The position numbers and the translations under genes are program-made. A stretch of DNA of 36,159 nucleotides from NCBI RefSeq assembly GCF_014648435.1, contig NZ_BMRC01000018.1:148602-184760 (forward strand), read 5' to 3'. The notes under the pieces were generated by a model. It saw only the letters and a program-made list of their open reading frames with translations, had not been told where the DNA came from and ran no database searches. Shown in pieces: positions 1 through 7,896 of the stretch; the first letter of the stretch is position 1; every line of letters begins with the position of its first letter. This stretch comes from Nonomuraea spiralis. GTDB taxonomy: Bacteria; Actinomycetota; Actinomycetes; Streptosporangiales; Streptosporangiaceae.

Positions 1-304
1 AAGTCCCCTGGTCGTGCTGGACACTCACGGCGTTGACGGCGATGTCGATGCCGCCGGCCGTGGCCGCGACCGCGTCGGCGTGCTTGTCCACGGCCTGTTG
101 ATCAAGCACGTCGACCTGCGCGGTCTCGACCGTTGCGCCCGCGGCGGCGATGTCCCGCGCCACGGCGTCGAGCTTGGCCTGCCTCCGCCCGGCGATGAAG
201 ACCCTCGCACCTTCCCGGGCGAAGACCCGTGCGATGGCGCCGCCGATGGCACCGCCGCCTCCGTAGATCACAGCGTTCTTGCCCTTGAGCAGCAATCCGC
301 TCAT
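1..304 (-). CDS. Short-chain dehydrogenase/reductase, N-terminal part (runs off the left edge)
   Basis: About 101 residues are visible and the 3' end lies outside the window. The N-terminus has the Rossmann pattern of an SDR: a beta strand, then the glycine-rich YGGGGAIGGAIA, and a basic GRR after strand 2, which usually favours NADP(H). A VDVLD segment follows and then DIAVNAV at the NNAG position. The ATG at 304-302 is chosen because GTGGAGG lies about 8 nt upstream; an in-frame ATG at 319-317 has no such site. The gene is divergent from the HxlR-type regulator and shares its operator region, so it is probably the regulator's target. The substrate is not deducible. The catalytic Ser-Tyr-Lys region is not in the window. 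Confidence 0.8.
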   Translation of the reverse strand, partial: MSGLLLKGKNAVIYGGGGAIGGAIARVFAREGARVFIAGRRQAKLDAVARDIAAAGATVETAQVDVLDQQAVDKHADAVAATAGGIDIAVNAVSVQHDQGT

Positions 305-412
305 CGTCGACCTCCACATGATTGTTCTTCCGGAAATGGGCAGGCGGGCTCCGCGCTCAGACCGTGCTCAGACCGTGGTCGCGGCCACGGCGCCGTCCGG
401 CGTACGAGAGCG

Positions 413-464
413 CACTTGCGTGATGCAAGCGAGGTTAGAGGGGTAGTCTTGCATGACGCAAGTG
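413..464. promoter_or_regulatory. Paired palindromic operators between SDR and hxlR-type gene
   Basis: Two 17-bp copies, CACTTGCGTGATGCAAG (413-429) and CTTGCATGACGCAAGTG (448-464), are inverted copies of each other differing at one central base. Each is itself an imperfect palindrome (CTTGC-N5-GCAAG). They lie 35 bp apart in the divergent intergenic region, as expected for a dimeric winged-helix repressor such as HxlR. That they bind the adjacent HxlR protein is inference. Confidence 0.6.
432..461 (-). promoter_or_regulatory. Candidate promoter of the SDR gene
   Basis: On the minus strand TTGCGT (461-456) is followed after 18 nt by TAACCT (437-432), an acceptable -35/-10 pair. The -35 hexamer lies inside the right-hand operator, so a bound repressor would block this promoter. 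No equally good pair was found for the plus-strand gene. Confidence 0.35.
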
Positions 465-487
465 CTCCTCTGGGAGGTGTGGTCGCC

Positions 488-985
488 ATGCTGGGCAAGA
501 CCTACGACACGCAGGTGTGCTCGGCCGCCAGGGCACTGGAGGTCATCGGCGAGCGATGGAGCCTGCTGATCGTGCGTGACGTGTTGTTCGCCGGAGCGAC
601 CCGGTTCGCCGACTTCCAACGCCTGGGCATCGCGACCAACATCCTGGCCAAACGCCTGGACAGCCTGGTCGAAGCGGGCATCCTCGAACGGCGACCGAGC
701 AAGGAGCAGCCCGATCGCAGCCACTATGCCGTGACCCGGAAGGGACTCGACCTGGCACCCGTGATCATCGCGCTGACGCAGTGGGGTGATCAATGGGCGG
801 CACCCGCAGGTCCGCCCATCCTGTACCGGCACACCGGTTGCGGCGACGCGATCACCGAGCAGACCGCCTGCGGCACCTGCGGGGAGGTCACCGACCTCGC
901 ACAGATCCACGTCGCCCACGGCCCCGGCTTCCCCCAGGCCATGGCCGCACGGAAGAATCGCTCGGACGCCGCCGCCCCACGGTGA
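488..985 (+). CDS. HxlR-family winged-helix transcriptional regulator
   Basis: 165 aa. Residues 10-100 match the HxlR/MarR-like winged helix: C11-SAARALEVIGERWSLLI, then FADFQRLGI, NILAKRLDSLVEAGIL and the wing with RSHYAVTRKG. Cys11 sits where redox-sensing HxlR members such as HypR carry their reactive cysteine. The tail has a second cysteine set (C118, C128, C131; CGTCGE), which may be a metal ribbon. The ATG at 488 follows GGGAGG at about 10 nt; a GTG at 479 is an alternative. It probably represses itself and the divergent SDR gene in response to electrophiles or aldehydes, but the signal is inferred. Confidence 0.85.
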   Translation: MLGKTYDTQVCSAARALEVIGERWSLLIVRDVLFAGATRFADFQRLGIATNILAKRLDSLVEAGILERRPSKEQPDRSHYAVTRKGLDLAPVIIALTQWGDQWAAPAGPPILYRHTGCGDAITEQTACGTCGEVTDLAQIHVAHGPGFPQAMAARKNRSDAAAPR

Positions 986-1200
986 CACCCCGCCGCGTCA
1001 CCGAAGGCGGTGTGAACGCTGACGGGCGGGCGCCGCGCCGGCCACCAGGGCCTCCCGAGTCGGGCACAGCAGGAGGCCACTCCGGCTCCCACGCTCGCGG
1101 GAACCAGCCCGCCAGACCTGCATGAAACGAATCCGGGCGGCGAACCCTCTGGCGGGGGTTCTCGCGGAGTGCCGGTCCAGAAGTGAGGGCAAGGAGCGGT

Positions 1201-1228
1201 GACGGCGGCCGCCGGCGGGGCCGCCGTC
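1201..1228. terminator. Strong hairpin between convergent genes
   Basis: GACGGCGGCC (1201-1210) and GGCCGCCGTC (1219-1228) form a perfect 10-bp GC stem with an 8-nt loop, with CTTCTTTC downstream. It lies between the ends of the HxlR gene (985) and the NmrA-like gene (1339) and could terminate both. A smaller stem, GAACCC/GGGTTC, is at 1142-1161. Nothing else is seen in the 353-bp gap 986-1338. Confidence 0.6.
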
Positions 1229-1338
1229 ATGCCGCGCTTCTTTCGTACGTCCGGTCGACCGGCCTCGGCCGCCACGTCCGCGTCGCTCGAATGGACGGGA
1301 CCAGCCGCTCTGATCAACCCGAACTGTGAAGAGTTCTC

Positions 1339-2196
1339 CTAGCGGAAGTCCTCGGCATGATCTCGCGCCCACTGCGCGAACGTCCGTGCCGGGCTGCCTG
1401 TCACGGACTGCGCTGTGGGCAACGGGCCCAAGGTGCTCGGATCGAAGTCCATGTTGTCGGCCGGATCGGCCGGATTGCCGTCGTAGTCAGTGAATCCCAG
1501 CAGGAAGTCCGCAGCCTCGGCAGCGAATCCTCCGATCTTCAGGTAGATTTCGCGCGCCTGCGCCGGAGTGACCTCCTCGAACCTCACCTCTTCGCCGAGC
1601 GCGTCGGCGATGGCTTCGACCTGGCCGCGCAAGCTGATCAACTCTGGACCGTTGATGTCGTACGCCTGGCCGCGATGCCCCTCCTCCAACAGGGCTTTCA
1701 GCGCCACATCGGCGACATCCCGCTCGTGCACGGGAAACCAGGCCGCGTCCGGGTTCGCGTCCCGCACCAGCCGCTCGGCCCGGATCGACGGCCCCCACAG
1801 CGAGAGCTTGTTGGCGGCGAACTCGCCCGGCCGGAGATGTGTCCACTCCAGACCGGACTCCTGAACGGCCTGTTCGACCGGCGGATGGAATGTCGTGTCG
1901 AAACCGCCGCTCACCGCGCCCGACGAGAGCACGACGATCCGCCGAACGCCGGCCTGCCTGGCGCGTTCGACGATCGCCTTCGCCGTCGACGGCTCCGGGA
2001 AGAGGAACACCCGGTCCACGCCGTCGAACGGCACGCTGTCCGGCTCGGTGAGATCTCCCTGGACGACCTCAGCGCCGGGCAGCCGGGCCCGGCCCGGGTT
2101 CCTGGTCAGCGCCCGTACCTGAACGTGGGCCCTGACCAGACCTGCCGTGACGTGCCGCCCGACGTTCCCTGTCGCCCCGGTCACCAGCACTCGCAT
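1339..2196 (-). CDS. NmrA-like NAD(P)-binding atypical SDR
   Basis: 285 aa, normal for NmrA-like or quinone-oxidoreductase-2-type atypical SDRs. The N-terminus carries VTGATGNVGRHV (GxxGxxG), then RALTRNP for the adenosine-phosphate end, VVQGDLTEP, and IVVLSSGAV where classical SDRs have the catalytic Ser strand. The usual YxxxK is absent, as is common in the NmrA group, which may sense redox cofactors or reduce quinones and enones. The ATG at 2196 follows AAAGGGGGG at about 7 nt. It is divergent from a TetR regulator across 68 bp containing two identical-architecture operators, so it is very likely that regulator's target. Confidence 0.85.
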   Translation of the reverse strand: MRVLVTGATGNVGRHVTAGLVRAHVQVRALTRNPGRARLPGAEVVQGDLTEPDSVPFDGVDRVFLFPEPSTAKAIVERARQAGVRRIVVLSSGAVSGGFDTTFHPPVEQAVQESGLEWTHLRPGEFAANKLSLWGPSIRAERLVRDANPDAAWFPVHERDVADVALKALLEEGHRGQAYDINGPELISLRGQVEAIADALGEEVRFEEVTPAQAREIYLKIGGFAAEAADFLLGFTDYDGNPADPADNMDFDPSTLGPLPTAQSVTGSPARTFAQWARDHAEDFR

Positions 2197-2210
2197 GTAC
2201 GCCCCCCTTT

Positions 2211-2252
2211 TCCGTACGTCCTACGGATAAACATTACCGTAGCATCTACGGA
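2211..2252. promoter_or_regulatory. Two TetR-type operators in the NmrA/TetR divergent region
   Basis: TCCGTA-cgtcc-TACGGA (2211-2227) and ACCGTA-gcatc-TACGGA (2236-2252) share the layout CCGTA-N5-TACGG. They are centred 25 bp apart and together fill most of the 68-bp intergenic space. The spacing fits two TetR dimers on nearby helix faces. Binding by the adjacent TetR protein is inferred from position and symmetry. Confidence 0.65.
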
Positions 2253-2264
2253 AAGGGAGGCTTG

Positions 2265-3029
2265 ATGGAACGCAGCGGCGGTGGAGACCCTCGGCAGACC
2301 TTGCGCCTGCTCTGGCGTTCCCCGCAGGCCCGGTCGGGCCGCGGCCGGCCGCCCAAGGTGTCCCTGGACAAGATCGTGGGTGCAGCCATGGCGCTGGCGG
2401 ACCGGGAAGGACTGGCCGCCATGACCATGGACCGGCTCGCCGCGTCCCTCGGCGTCGGCACTATGACGCTCTACACCCACGTGCCCGGCAAGGCCGAACT
2501 GGTCGACCTGATGGTGGACTCCGCCTGGCGGGAACTCGACCTGACTCGATCAGGCTCCTGGCGGGACCAGATCGAGCACTACGCGAAGCAGAACACGGCC
2601 TTGCATGAACGCCACCCGTGGCTGCGCATGGTGTCGACCGTACGACCACCCCTGGGTCCCGGCCTGCTCGCCAGGGCCGACTTCCTCCTGGCCGCTCTGT
2701 CCATGACCGGGCTGTCTGCCACCGAGGCGTCCGCGGCGAGCGACTCCATCGTCACCTTCGTCGACGCCGCGACCGCCACCCTTGCCGAACACACCCACGC
2801 CGAGCGGCTCAGCGGCCTGTCCGACGACGACTGGTGGGCCGCCCGTCAGGAGTTCTGGGAGACCATCTTCGACCCGGCGCGATACCCGGCGATCGAACGG
2901 ACTTGGCGGAACGGCGGCCTCGACCGCAGCGCGGCCGAGGCCGCGGTGCGCGCGTTCGACCTCGGCCTGCGTGCCCTGCTCGACGGAATCGCCGCGATGG
3001 CTCAGCAGAATCACCGATCGACCAGCTGA
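2265..3029 (+). CDS. TetR-family transcriptional regulator
   Basis: 254 aa. A short basic N-terminal arm (RSGRGRPPK) leads into a TetR HTH at about residues 30-80: IVGAAMALADREGLAAMTM, then LAASLGVGTMTLYTHVPGK and ELVDLMVD. The C-terminal helices resemble the tetracycline-repressor-like C domain, with a tryptophan-rich DDDWW stretch near residue 190. The ATG at 2265 follows GGGAGG at 4 nt; a TTG one codon upstream is possible. It is divergent from the NmrA-like reductase with twin operators between, typical of a self-regulating repressor of a detoxifying enzyme. Its 3' end overlaps the convergent pseudogene by 19 nt. Confidence 0.9.
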   Translation: MERSGGGDPRQTLRLLWRSPQARSGRGRPPKVSLDKIVGAAMALADREGLAAMTMDRLAASLGVGTMTLYTHVPGKAELVDLMVDSAWRELDLTRSGSWRDQIEHYAKQNTALHERHPWLRMVSTVRPPLGPGLLARADFLLAALSMTGLSATEASAASDSIVTFVDAATATLAEHTHAERLSGLSDDDWWAARQEFWETIFDPARYPAIERTWRNGGLDRSAAEAAVRAFDLGLRALLDGIAAMAQQNHRSTS

Positions 3030-3706
3030 TCTCCGCAGCCCTGCTGCGGATCGATCGGCCAGCCCTGTCCGGCGAGAGTCGCGCGCAGGGTCTCGACCCA
3101 CCAGTCGAGCAGACGATCCCGGGCGGTGTCGTCCAGTCCGACGCTCCGGCGGAACTCGTCGCCGAACAGCGGCTCCGTCGCGACTGCTTGGTGCAGGGCG
3201 CACACGGTCAGCTGGATCGCCTCGCGTGACGGCGGCGTTCGCCCGGTCGCCCCGCACTGCTGCCGAGCCTGGGTGTGCAGCCGGTCCACCACCTCATCCA
3301 GCATTCCGCTGCCGGTGTCCCGCCAGCCGGAACGGTGCAGCGCGAGCGCCAGTTCGGCGTAACCGCCCGCGCGGCCGTGGCTTGCTTTCCAGGTCGGCCA
3401 AAAGCGACAGCGCCAGATCCTTCAGCAGGCGGTAGCCGGTCGAGGACGCCTGGTCCAGCGCTTGACGGGCATACAGCAGGGCGCGGTCGCGCGTGCCTGG
3501 CTCGGCGTGCGCGCGGGCGAGGCCGAGCAGGGACCCGCACTGACAGGAGCATCGCGTTCTCGTCGGGCTCGCGGCCCAGGCCGGCATTCTCGTCCTCCAG
3601 CCGGACGCATGGAGGCAGCCGCGTAAGAGACGATTGCCTCCCGCTGAGCTCGGCCACGGCATGCGAGGATGGGTGACCCGCCCAGCTTGAGCAGGAGTGC
3701 GCCCAT
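3011..3706 (-). pseudogene. Frameshifted helical-repeat protein, probably a regulator C-terminal half
   Basis: Continuous protein-like sequence runs through all three minus frames: from about 3706 (MGALLLKLGG), shifting near 3600 (LEDENAGLGREPDENAMLL), again near 3540 (GSLLGLARAHAEPGTRDRAL, ALDQASSTGYRLL), and again near 3395 (GGYAELALALHRSGWRDTG) to the stop at 3011. The last segment also contains an ATG at 3304 that could start a 97-aa protein, but homology-like sequence continues upstream of it. The middle looks like TPR-type helix pairs, as in the C-terminal parts of actinobacterial HTH regulators. No DNA-binding N-terminus is seen; the 5' end abuts the next gene. The family name is not certain. 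Confidence 0.55.
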
Positions 3707-4118
3707 GTCGTATCCATCTCGTCACCGGGACGTCATGGCGGCTCGTGCGCGACTGGCCCCTCGCTTCGGCGACGAGGCGGCCCAGCGCCTGGCCGGGCAG
3801 TACGGCTACGAGGTGCCCGCGATCGAGGCTGTGACGGGCGTGGCGGACGCGCTGTGCATGGCCGGTCACGACGACAGGGTGGAGGCCACGCCCGAGGACG
3901 TCGATGACGCGCTGCGCGCGGTGGCCGGCGCGCGGGCGCAACTGCTGCAGGACGAGCCGGCGCTGATCGAGGCTGCGCGCGGCAATGGCCGGTCATGGGA
4001 TGACATCGGGACGTTGCTCGGCGTGCCGGTGGCCGCGGCGAAGGCGCGTCCGGCGAAGATCCGGCGTGCTGTGGAGGACCTGAACCGGCTCGACTCCAGC
4101 TCGCTCGCTTTCCGGTGA
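3705..4118 (+). CDS. Small helix-turn-helix protein of unknown role
   Basis: 137 aa. The C-terminal third has a clear HTH pattern: ALIEAARGNGRSWDDIGTLL followed by GVPVAAAKAR, like regulators with the 'SW.eIG..LG.s..aA..R' motif. The N-terminal two thirds is helical and acidic. The ATG at 3705 is preceded by AGGAG at about 8 nt. Its start overlaps the dead gene on the other strand. The stop overlaps, in a GTGA arrangement, the DNA-ligase fragment downstream, so the two may once have been an operon. It may be an accessory regulator; no function is assigned. Confidence 0.6.
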   Translation: MSYPSRHRDVMAARARLAPRFGDEAAQRLAGQYGYEVPAIEAVTGVADALCMAGHDDRVEATPEDVDDALRAVAGARAQLLQDEPALIEAARGNGRSWDDIGTLLGVPVAAAKARPAKIRRAVEDLNRLDSSSLAFR

Positions 4119-4287
4119 CACCACTGTCGGGCTGGCACCACCACATCCCCTCAGGGCCCGCCGGCGCCTGGGCGTATGAGCTTAAGTTGGATGGTTTTCG
4201 CGGCATCGTCCTGGTCAACGGCGACCGCGGCGTGCATCTGCACTCCCGGCGCGGCGCCCGTCTCAACGACACGTTTCCCGCGCAGGG
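4115..4287 (+). pseudogene. ATP-dependent DNA ligase fragment (motif I region)
   Basis: The translation from GTG 4115 contains AWAYELKLDGFRGIVL then VHLHSRRGARLNDTFP. This matches the nucleotidyltransferase core of LigD/LigB-type ATP-dependent DNA ligases: motif I KxDGxR with the AMP-accepting Lys, then the SRRG strand. Only about 45 residues of homology remain. The sequence then breaks abruptly at about 4287 into a different gene fragment in another frame. It cannot encode an active ligase. Confidence 0.6.
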
Positions 4288-4428
4288 GTCGGCGACGAGC
4301 TCGACCGACTCGCCACCGAGCTGGAGGCCCACCTGGACTACGAAGAGGAGCAGCCGGTCCCGATCCTCAACAAGATGCTCACTCTTCCCGAGGAGGTCTC
4401 GGTACAGCGCGCAGGGCGTCGGGCATGA
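4288..4428 (+). pseudogene. C-terminal fragment of a hemerythrin-like (HHE) protein
   Basis: In a different frame from the ligase fragment, 46 codons read VGDELDRLATELEAHLDYEE then EQPVPILNKM, ending at TGA 4426-4428. The HLDYEEEQ..PILN pattern is the last iron-ligating helix of actinobacterial hemerythrin HHE domains (H-x3-EE). No start is present and the other ligand helices are missing. It is fused directly to the ligase fragment, which marks a recombination junction near 4287. Confidence 0.5.
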
Positions 4429-4664
4429 GGTGGCTGGTGACCGTCAGCGCGCTCCGACCGTCGTACGGTGTGAACCATGACCTTGGCCGGCACACTGACG
4501 TCCGCTCCCGTTCACAGGTGAACAGCCCAACGATGACCACACCCCGGCGCTCTCCTGACCCTCCCCCGGAACACCAAAGCCCTTCGTCAGCAGGCTCCAA
4601 GCGCTGTTGCGAGACATCGACGAAATCAGGCGGTCGACAGTGCCGCGCCATCGCCTCCATCTGA
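4429..4664. other. Intergenic, no convincing gene
   Basis: A short plus-strand stretch before 4718 (SRLQALLRDIDEIRRS) looks protein-like but has no start and overlaps the end of the convergent large gene. It may be another small remnant. No promoter or RNA was recognised. Confidence 0.3.
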
Positions 4665-7600
4665 TCAACCACCGGTGGCCGTGGGACGTCCACATCCCGC
4701 GGGCACTTTCGAGCTGAGACGCGCGCAGATTTCTGTCGCCTGCGCGCCCGGCGCGACGGGGAGGACCCGGACATTCCCCCAGGAGTCGAGGGCTACCAGA
4801 TACCCGTCCGAGCGGAAGGCCAGGTCGTGCAGTGCGAATCCAGCGCCGGGACCGGGCGGGCTCAGTTCCAGCTTGGCCGTGGTGTCGATCAGATGCAGCG
4901 CGCCCTCGTGGTCACCGACTGCCAGCGTGCGCCCGTCCGGGGAGAACACCAGCCGGCTTGGCGGGGAGACGCGAGTCAGCACCGGCCCGCGTACGGCGAG
5001 CGTCTCCGTGTCCCAGAGTCGCACTTCACCATCGATCACGGTCGCCATGAGTACCCCGGAGAAGGCGATCTCATCGGGGACGTTGCCCGCATCGCCGAAG
5101 GTCATCTTCCGTGTCGTCCCGTTCTTCAGATCTACGCGAATGTCGCCCGCGTACAGGCTCTGCCCGTCAGGCGTGAAGGCGAGTGCCGTCGCCTTCACCT
5201 TCGCCGAGATCGTTGGAACAGCCGAGTCGGCGTCCCATACCTGCAATTCTCCGGAGAGGCCGCCTGTGTGCCAGACGGCTGCGAGCTTCTTGCCATCTGG
5301 GCTGAATGCGATGCGAACGTTGGTAGGGATGCCGTCGCTGTTCGGGTCCGGCTGCCGGCGCTCCAGAACCGTCGCGGAGCCGCCCCTGTCGGTCCGCCAG
5401 AGCGCGACCTGCTGGGCGAACGCGGCTGGAGTCGCCGCGAATCGTCCGTCGGGAGAGAAGATCAGGCCGACCGCCACGCTGGCGGGGGCCTGGTTGAAGT
5501 CATGCAAGAGCGGTGGACCCACCTGCCGTCCGGTGGTCGCCTCGTGGAGGCGGAGCTCGTTGTTCCTGCCCTGGGTGGCCGTGGCAAGGACCGAGCCGTT
5601 CGCACCGATGTCGGAGAATCCGGCCGAAGAGCCGAAGGCGTGAGCTGGGCGGGTATGCCATCCCACGTAGATGGATATGACCGCCTTGTCGTCCGACAGG
5701 TAGCGGACCCACTGGCCGTCAGCGCTGAAAGTCAGCGGAGAGATGGACGCCCGCCCCGGAGCCGCGGTGGTGAGAATCGGCAGGTCCAGGGCGGCAGACG
5801 CGGCCAGCCGCAGCCCATCGCTCTCTTCGGAGGCCACGAACTCGCCATCGCCGCTGAAGGCCAGCGGCCCGCTTCCTGATGAGCTCGCCGCCCTGCCGAG
5901 CTTGGACCAGGACCTGGTGGAAAACAGCTGGGTGTCGGTCGGCGTGCTGACGGCGAGCATCGAATCGTCAGCAGAGAAAGCCAGGTCGTCGTAGCCGGAG
6001 CAGTCCTCGCGGCTGGACTGGCATGCGCGGCTGGGTGGTATGGGAGCGATCGTGGTGGCGAGCGTGCCCTTGCGTACGTCCCACACCTTCACGTCCAGGT
6101 GCTTGTATTTCTCCCGCGCCACCAGCCATCGGCCGTCATGGCTCAGCTCGAACCTGTTCGTGCCGAATGGCACGGCCAGCAGCTTCTTGCGCGTTCTGGT
6201 GTCCCATACCGTCACCTGCCGCGCGGTCGTCGCCGCCGTCACAGAACCGTCGTCGCTGAGCTTTATTGTGCGGGTAGGGCCCAACCACTCCATCTCGTAT
6301 CCGTCGGCGACCTTGCCGAAGGCCGGGCCGGCCGCCGGACCTCTGGACAGGTCCCAGCGTCGCAACTTGTCCTGATCATCGCTTGCGACCAGGATCGATC
6401 CGTCGCGGCTGACCGCCATCAGGCCAAAAGGTCGCGCGGGGAAGCTTTTGACCAGCTGGTGGCGGGCGACATCCCACAACTCCGTTGCGGTGCCGGTCCT
6501 CAGCACCAGCAGGCTTCCGTCCGGGGTCAGGGTCAGGGACGAGGTCTCGCTCGCGCTCGGCGGTTTGAAGGCGTCCTGGTACGGCTGCGCCAAGGTCGCG
6601 TGCAGCTGCAGGCGGGTCTCTCGCAGATCAGCGGTCCGCCAGGCGGCGACCGCCAGCACGCCCGCACGTGCGGGATCCTCCTCCCGCAGGCTCGCTGCCT
6701 GGACAGCGAGGTCGCGGGCGCGGTCGAGGCGGGCCCTGTCCGCCGCGCTTGTGCGCTCGGTCTGCCGGAAGTACGCGGCGACCCCACCGGCCAGCAGGAC
6801 GATGACCAGCGAAACGGCCGTGATCAGCCGCAGAAGGGCCCGCCGGTGAATTCGCCGGGCCCGCCGCGCGGCTTGCTGCCAGGTGAGTGCGGGAACGAGT
6901 TCGGCTTCCGCCGCATGCTCTTCTGCGTGGTCCAGGTCGGCTGCGGGGATGATGACCCGCCTTGTCCCTGCCGCACGCAGCTTGTCGGGATACCCCTCGA
7001 CCGACCTTAGGAGGGAGCGCTTGCCCAGAGCTCCGACAACGTGACTGTCCGGCCGCAGCCGGGAGATCCGCAAGAGGTCCGTGGCCCGCTGACGCCGCCG
7101 CACCTCGTCCAGGACGACGGCGAACGCTGCTCCCAGCGAGGAGTCCTCCACGTACGGCACGGGCCCCGTGTCGGCTTCCAGCGACCACACCACGGTGTCG
7201 GAGAGGCGGCCGGCGTGTGACCAGGCGAGGCCGAGAGCTTCACGGAAGCGGGCATCGGCGCTGAACAGCGCCATCCGTGCCGGGTCGGGGACGAGTCCCG
7301 GCGGGGAACCCGGCAGTCGTACGGCCCTCAACTGGGCTCGCTGTCCGCCGGCGAGCCCCAGCTTGAACAGGACGCCGACACTCTGCGCCCTGCCGCGTGG
7401 CGGCGGATCCACCAAGTGCCGTAACCACACGGCGGCGGTGAGGCGCACGCCGGGTGAGGCATCGATCCCGTCCAGCAGGCGCAGGCACCGTTCCACCCGT
7501 ACGTCTTCCGCCTGACCTGTGGTGGCGGGACCCGACCGCGGAGAATGATCCGCCACGGAGTACCAACGCACGGCTGCGGCGAGCGCGTCGGGGGCCGACG

Positions 7601-7892
7601 GCTCCTCCAGCAGAGCGAGGCCGAGACCGGCCAGGGCGCGCAGGGCGTGCACGGCCGGGCCCTGACCGACGCGAAAGGGGGCTCCGAGGTCGGCGCTCCC
7701 ATCCGGGTAGCCGACCAGCTCGTCCATCAGCGGGTGAAGCGAAGCCAGCGGGGCGGCATGCAGGTCGCGCAGTTCCTCGGCATTGCCGGTCCGCACCAGG
7801 TCCGCGATGAGAGGGAACAGCCCTGCGTCCGTGCCGGTGAGCCGAACGAGTAACTCGTACTGGGCGTGGGCGTCTGCCGGGACCTCGATCAC
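4665..7892 (-). CDS. Large membrane protein: Lon/S16-like segment, TM helix, WD40-type propeller
   Basis: 1075 aa, last gene of a three-gene operon. Residues 1-220 are mostly helical. Residues 225-335 resemble a Lon-type (S16) protease fold: VEDSSLGAAFAVVLDEV sits where Lon has the GPSAG serine helix, then HVVGAL, RSVEGYPDKLRAAG and RRVIIPAADLDHAEE (compare Lon TGEV, GGIKEKxLAA, VILPxxN). The Lys does not align exactly with Lon's catalytic Lys, so it may be inactive. One TM helix lies at about 353-376 after a basic stretch (RRARRIHRR). A helical linker follows (RDLAVQAASLREEDPARAG), then about 14 WD40-like blades (440-1060; LTLTPDGSLL, LWDV, IAFSPDGKKLAAVW, RLWDTETL). It probably senses or scaffolds at the membrane. 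It starts 4 nt after the upstream stop. Confidence 0.75.
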   Translation of the reverse strand: MIEVPADAHAQYELLVRLTGTDAGLFPLIADLVRTGNAEELRDLHAAPLASLHPLMDELVGYPDGSADLGAPFRVGQGPAVHALRALAGLGLALLEEPSAPDALAAAVRWYSVADHSPRSGPATTGQAEDVRVERCLRLLDGIDASPGVRLTAAVWLRHLVDPPPRGRAQSVGVLFKLGLAGGQRAQLRAVRLPGSPPGLVPDPARMALFSADARFREALGLAWSHAGRLSDTVVWSLEADTGPVPYVEDSSLGAAFAVVLDEVRRRQRATDLLRISRLRPDSHVVGALGKRSLLRSVEGYPDKLRAAGTRRVIIPAADLDHAEEHAAEAELVPALTWQQAARRARRIHRRALLRLITAVSLVIVLLAGGVAAYFRQTERTSAADRARLDRARDLAVQAASLREEDPARAGVLAVAAWRTADLRETRLQLHATLAQPYQDAFKPPSASETSSLTLTPDGSLLVLRTGTATELWDVARHQLVKSFPARPFGLMAVSRDGSILVASDDQDKLRRWDLSRGPAAGPAFGKVADGYEMEWLGPTRTIKLSDDGSVTAATTARQVTVWDTRTRKKLLAVPFGTNRFELSHDGRWLVAREKYKHLDVKVWDVRKGTLATTIAPIPPSRACQSSREDCSGYDDLAFSADDSMLAVSTPTDTQLFSTRSWSKLGRAASSSGSGPLAFSGDGEFVASEESDGLRLAASAALDLPILTTAAPGRASISPLTFSADGQWVRYLSDDKAVISIYVGWHTRPAHAFGSSAGFSDIGANGSVLATATQGRNNELRLHEATTGRQVGPPLLHDFNQAPASVAVGLIFSPDGRFAATPAAFAQQVALWRTDRGGSATVLERRQPDPNSDGIPTNVRIAFSPDGKKLAAVWHTGGLSGELQVWDADSAVPTISAKVKATALAFTPDGQSLYAGDIRVDLKNGTTRKMTFGDAGNVPDEIAFSGVLMATVIDGEVRLWDTETLAVRGPVLTRVSPPSRLVFSPDGRTLAVGDHEGALHLIDTTAKLELSPPGPGAGFALHDLAFRSDGYLVALDSWGNVRVLPVAPGAQATEICARLSSKVPAGCGRPTATGG

Positions 7893-7896
7893 GGAG

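Noticed and set aside
1357..2265. 302-codon plus-strand open frame opposite the NmrA-like gene
   Set aside because: Arg/Gly/Pro-rich shadow of the real minus-strand gene with no family-like sequence, as expected for high-GC antisense frames.
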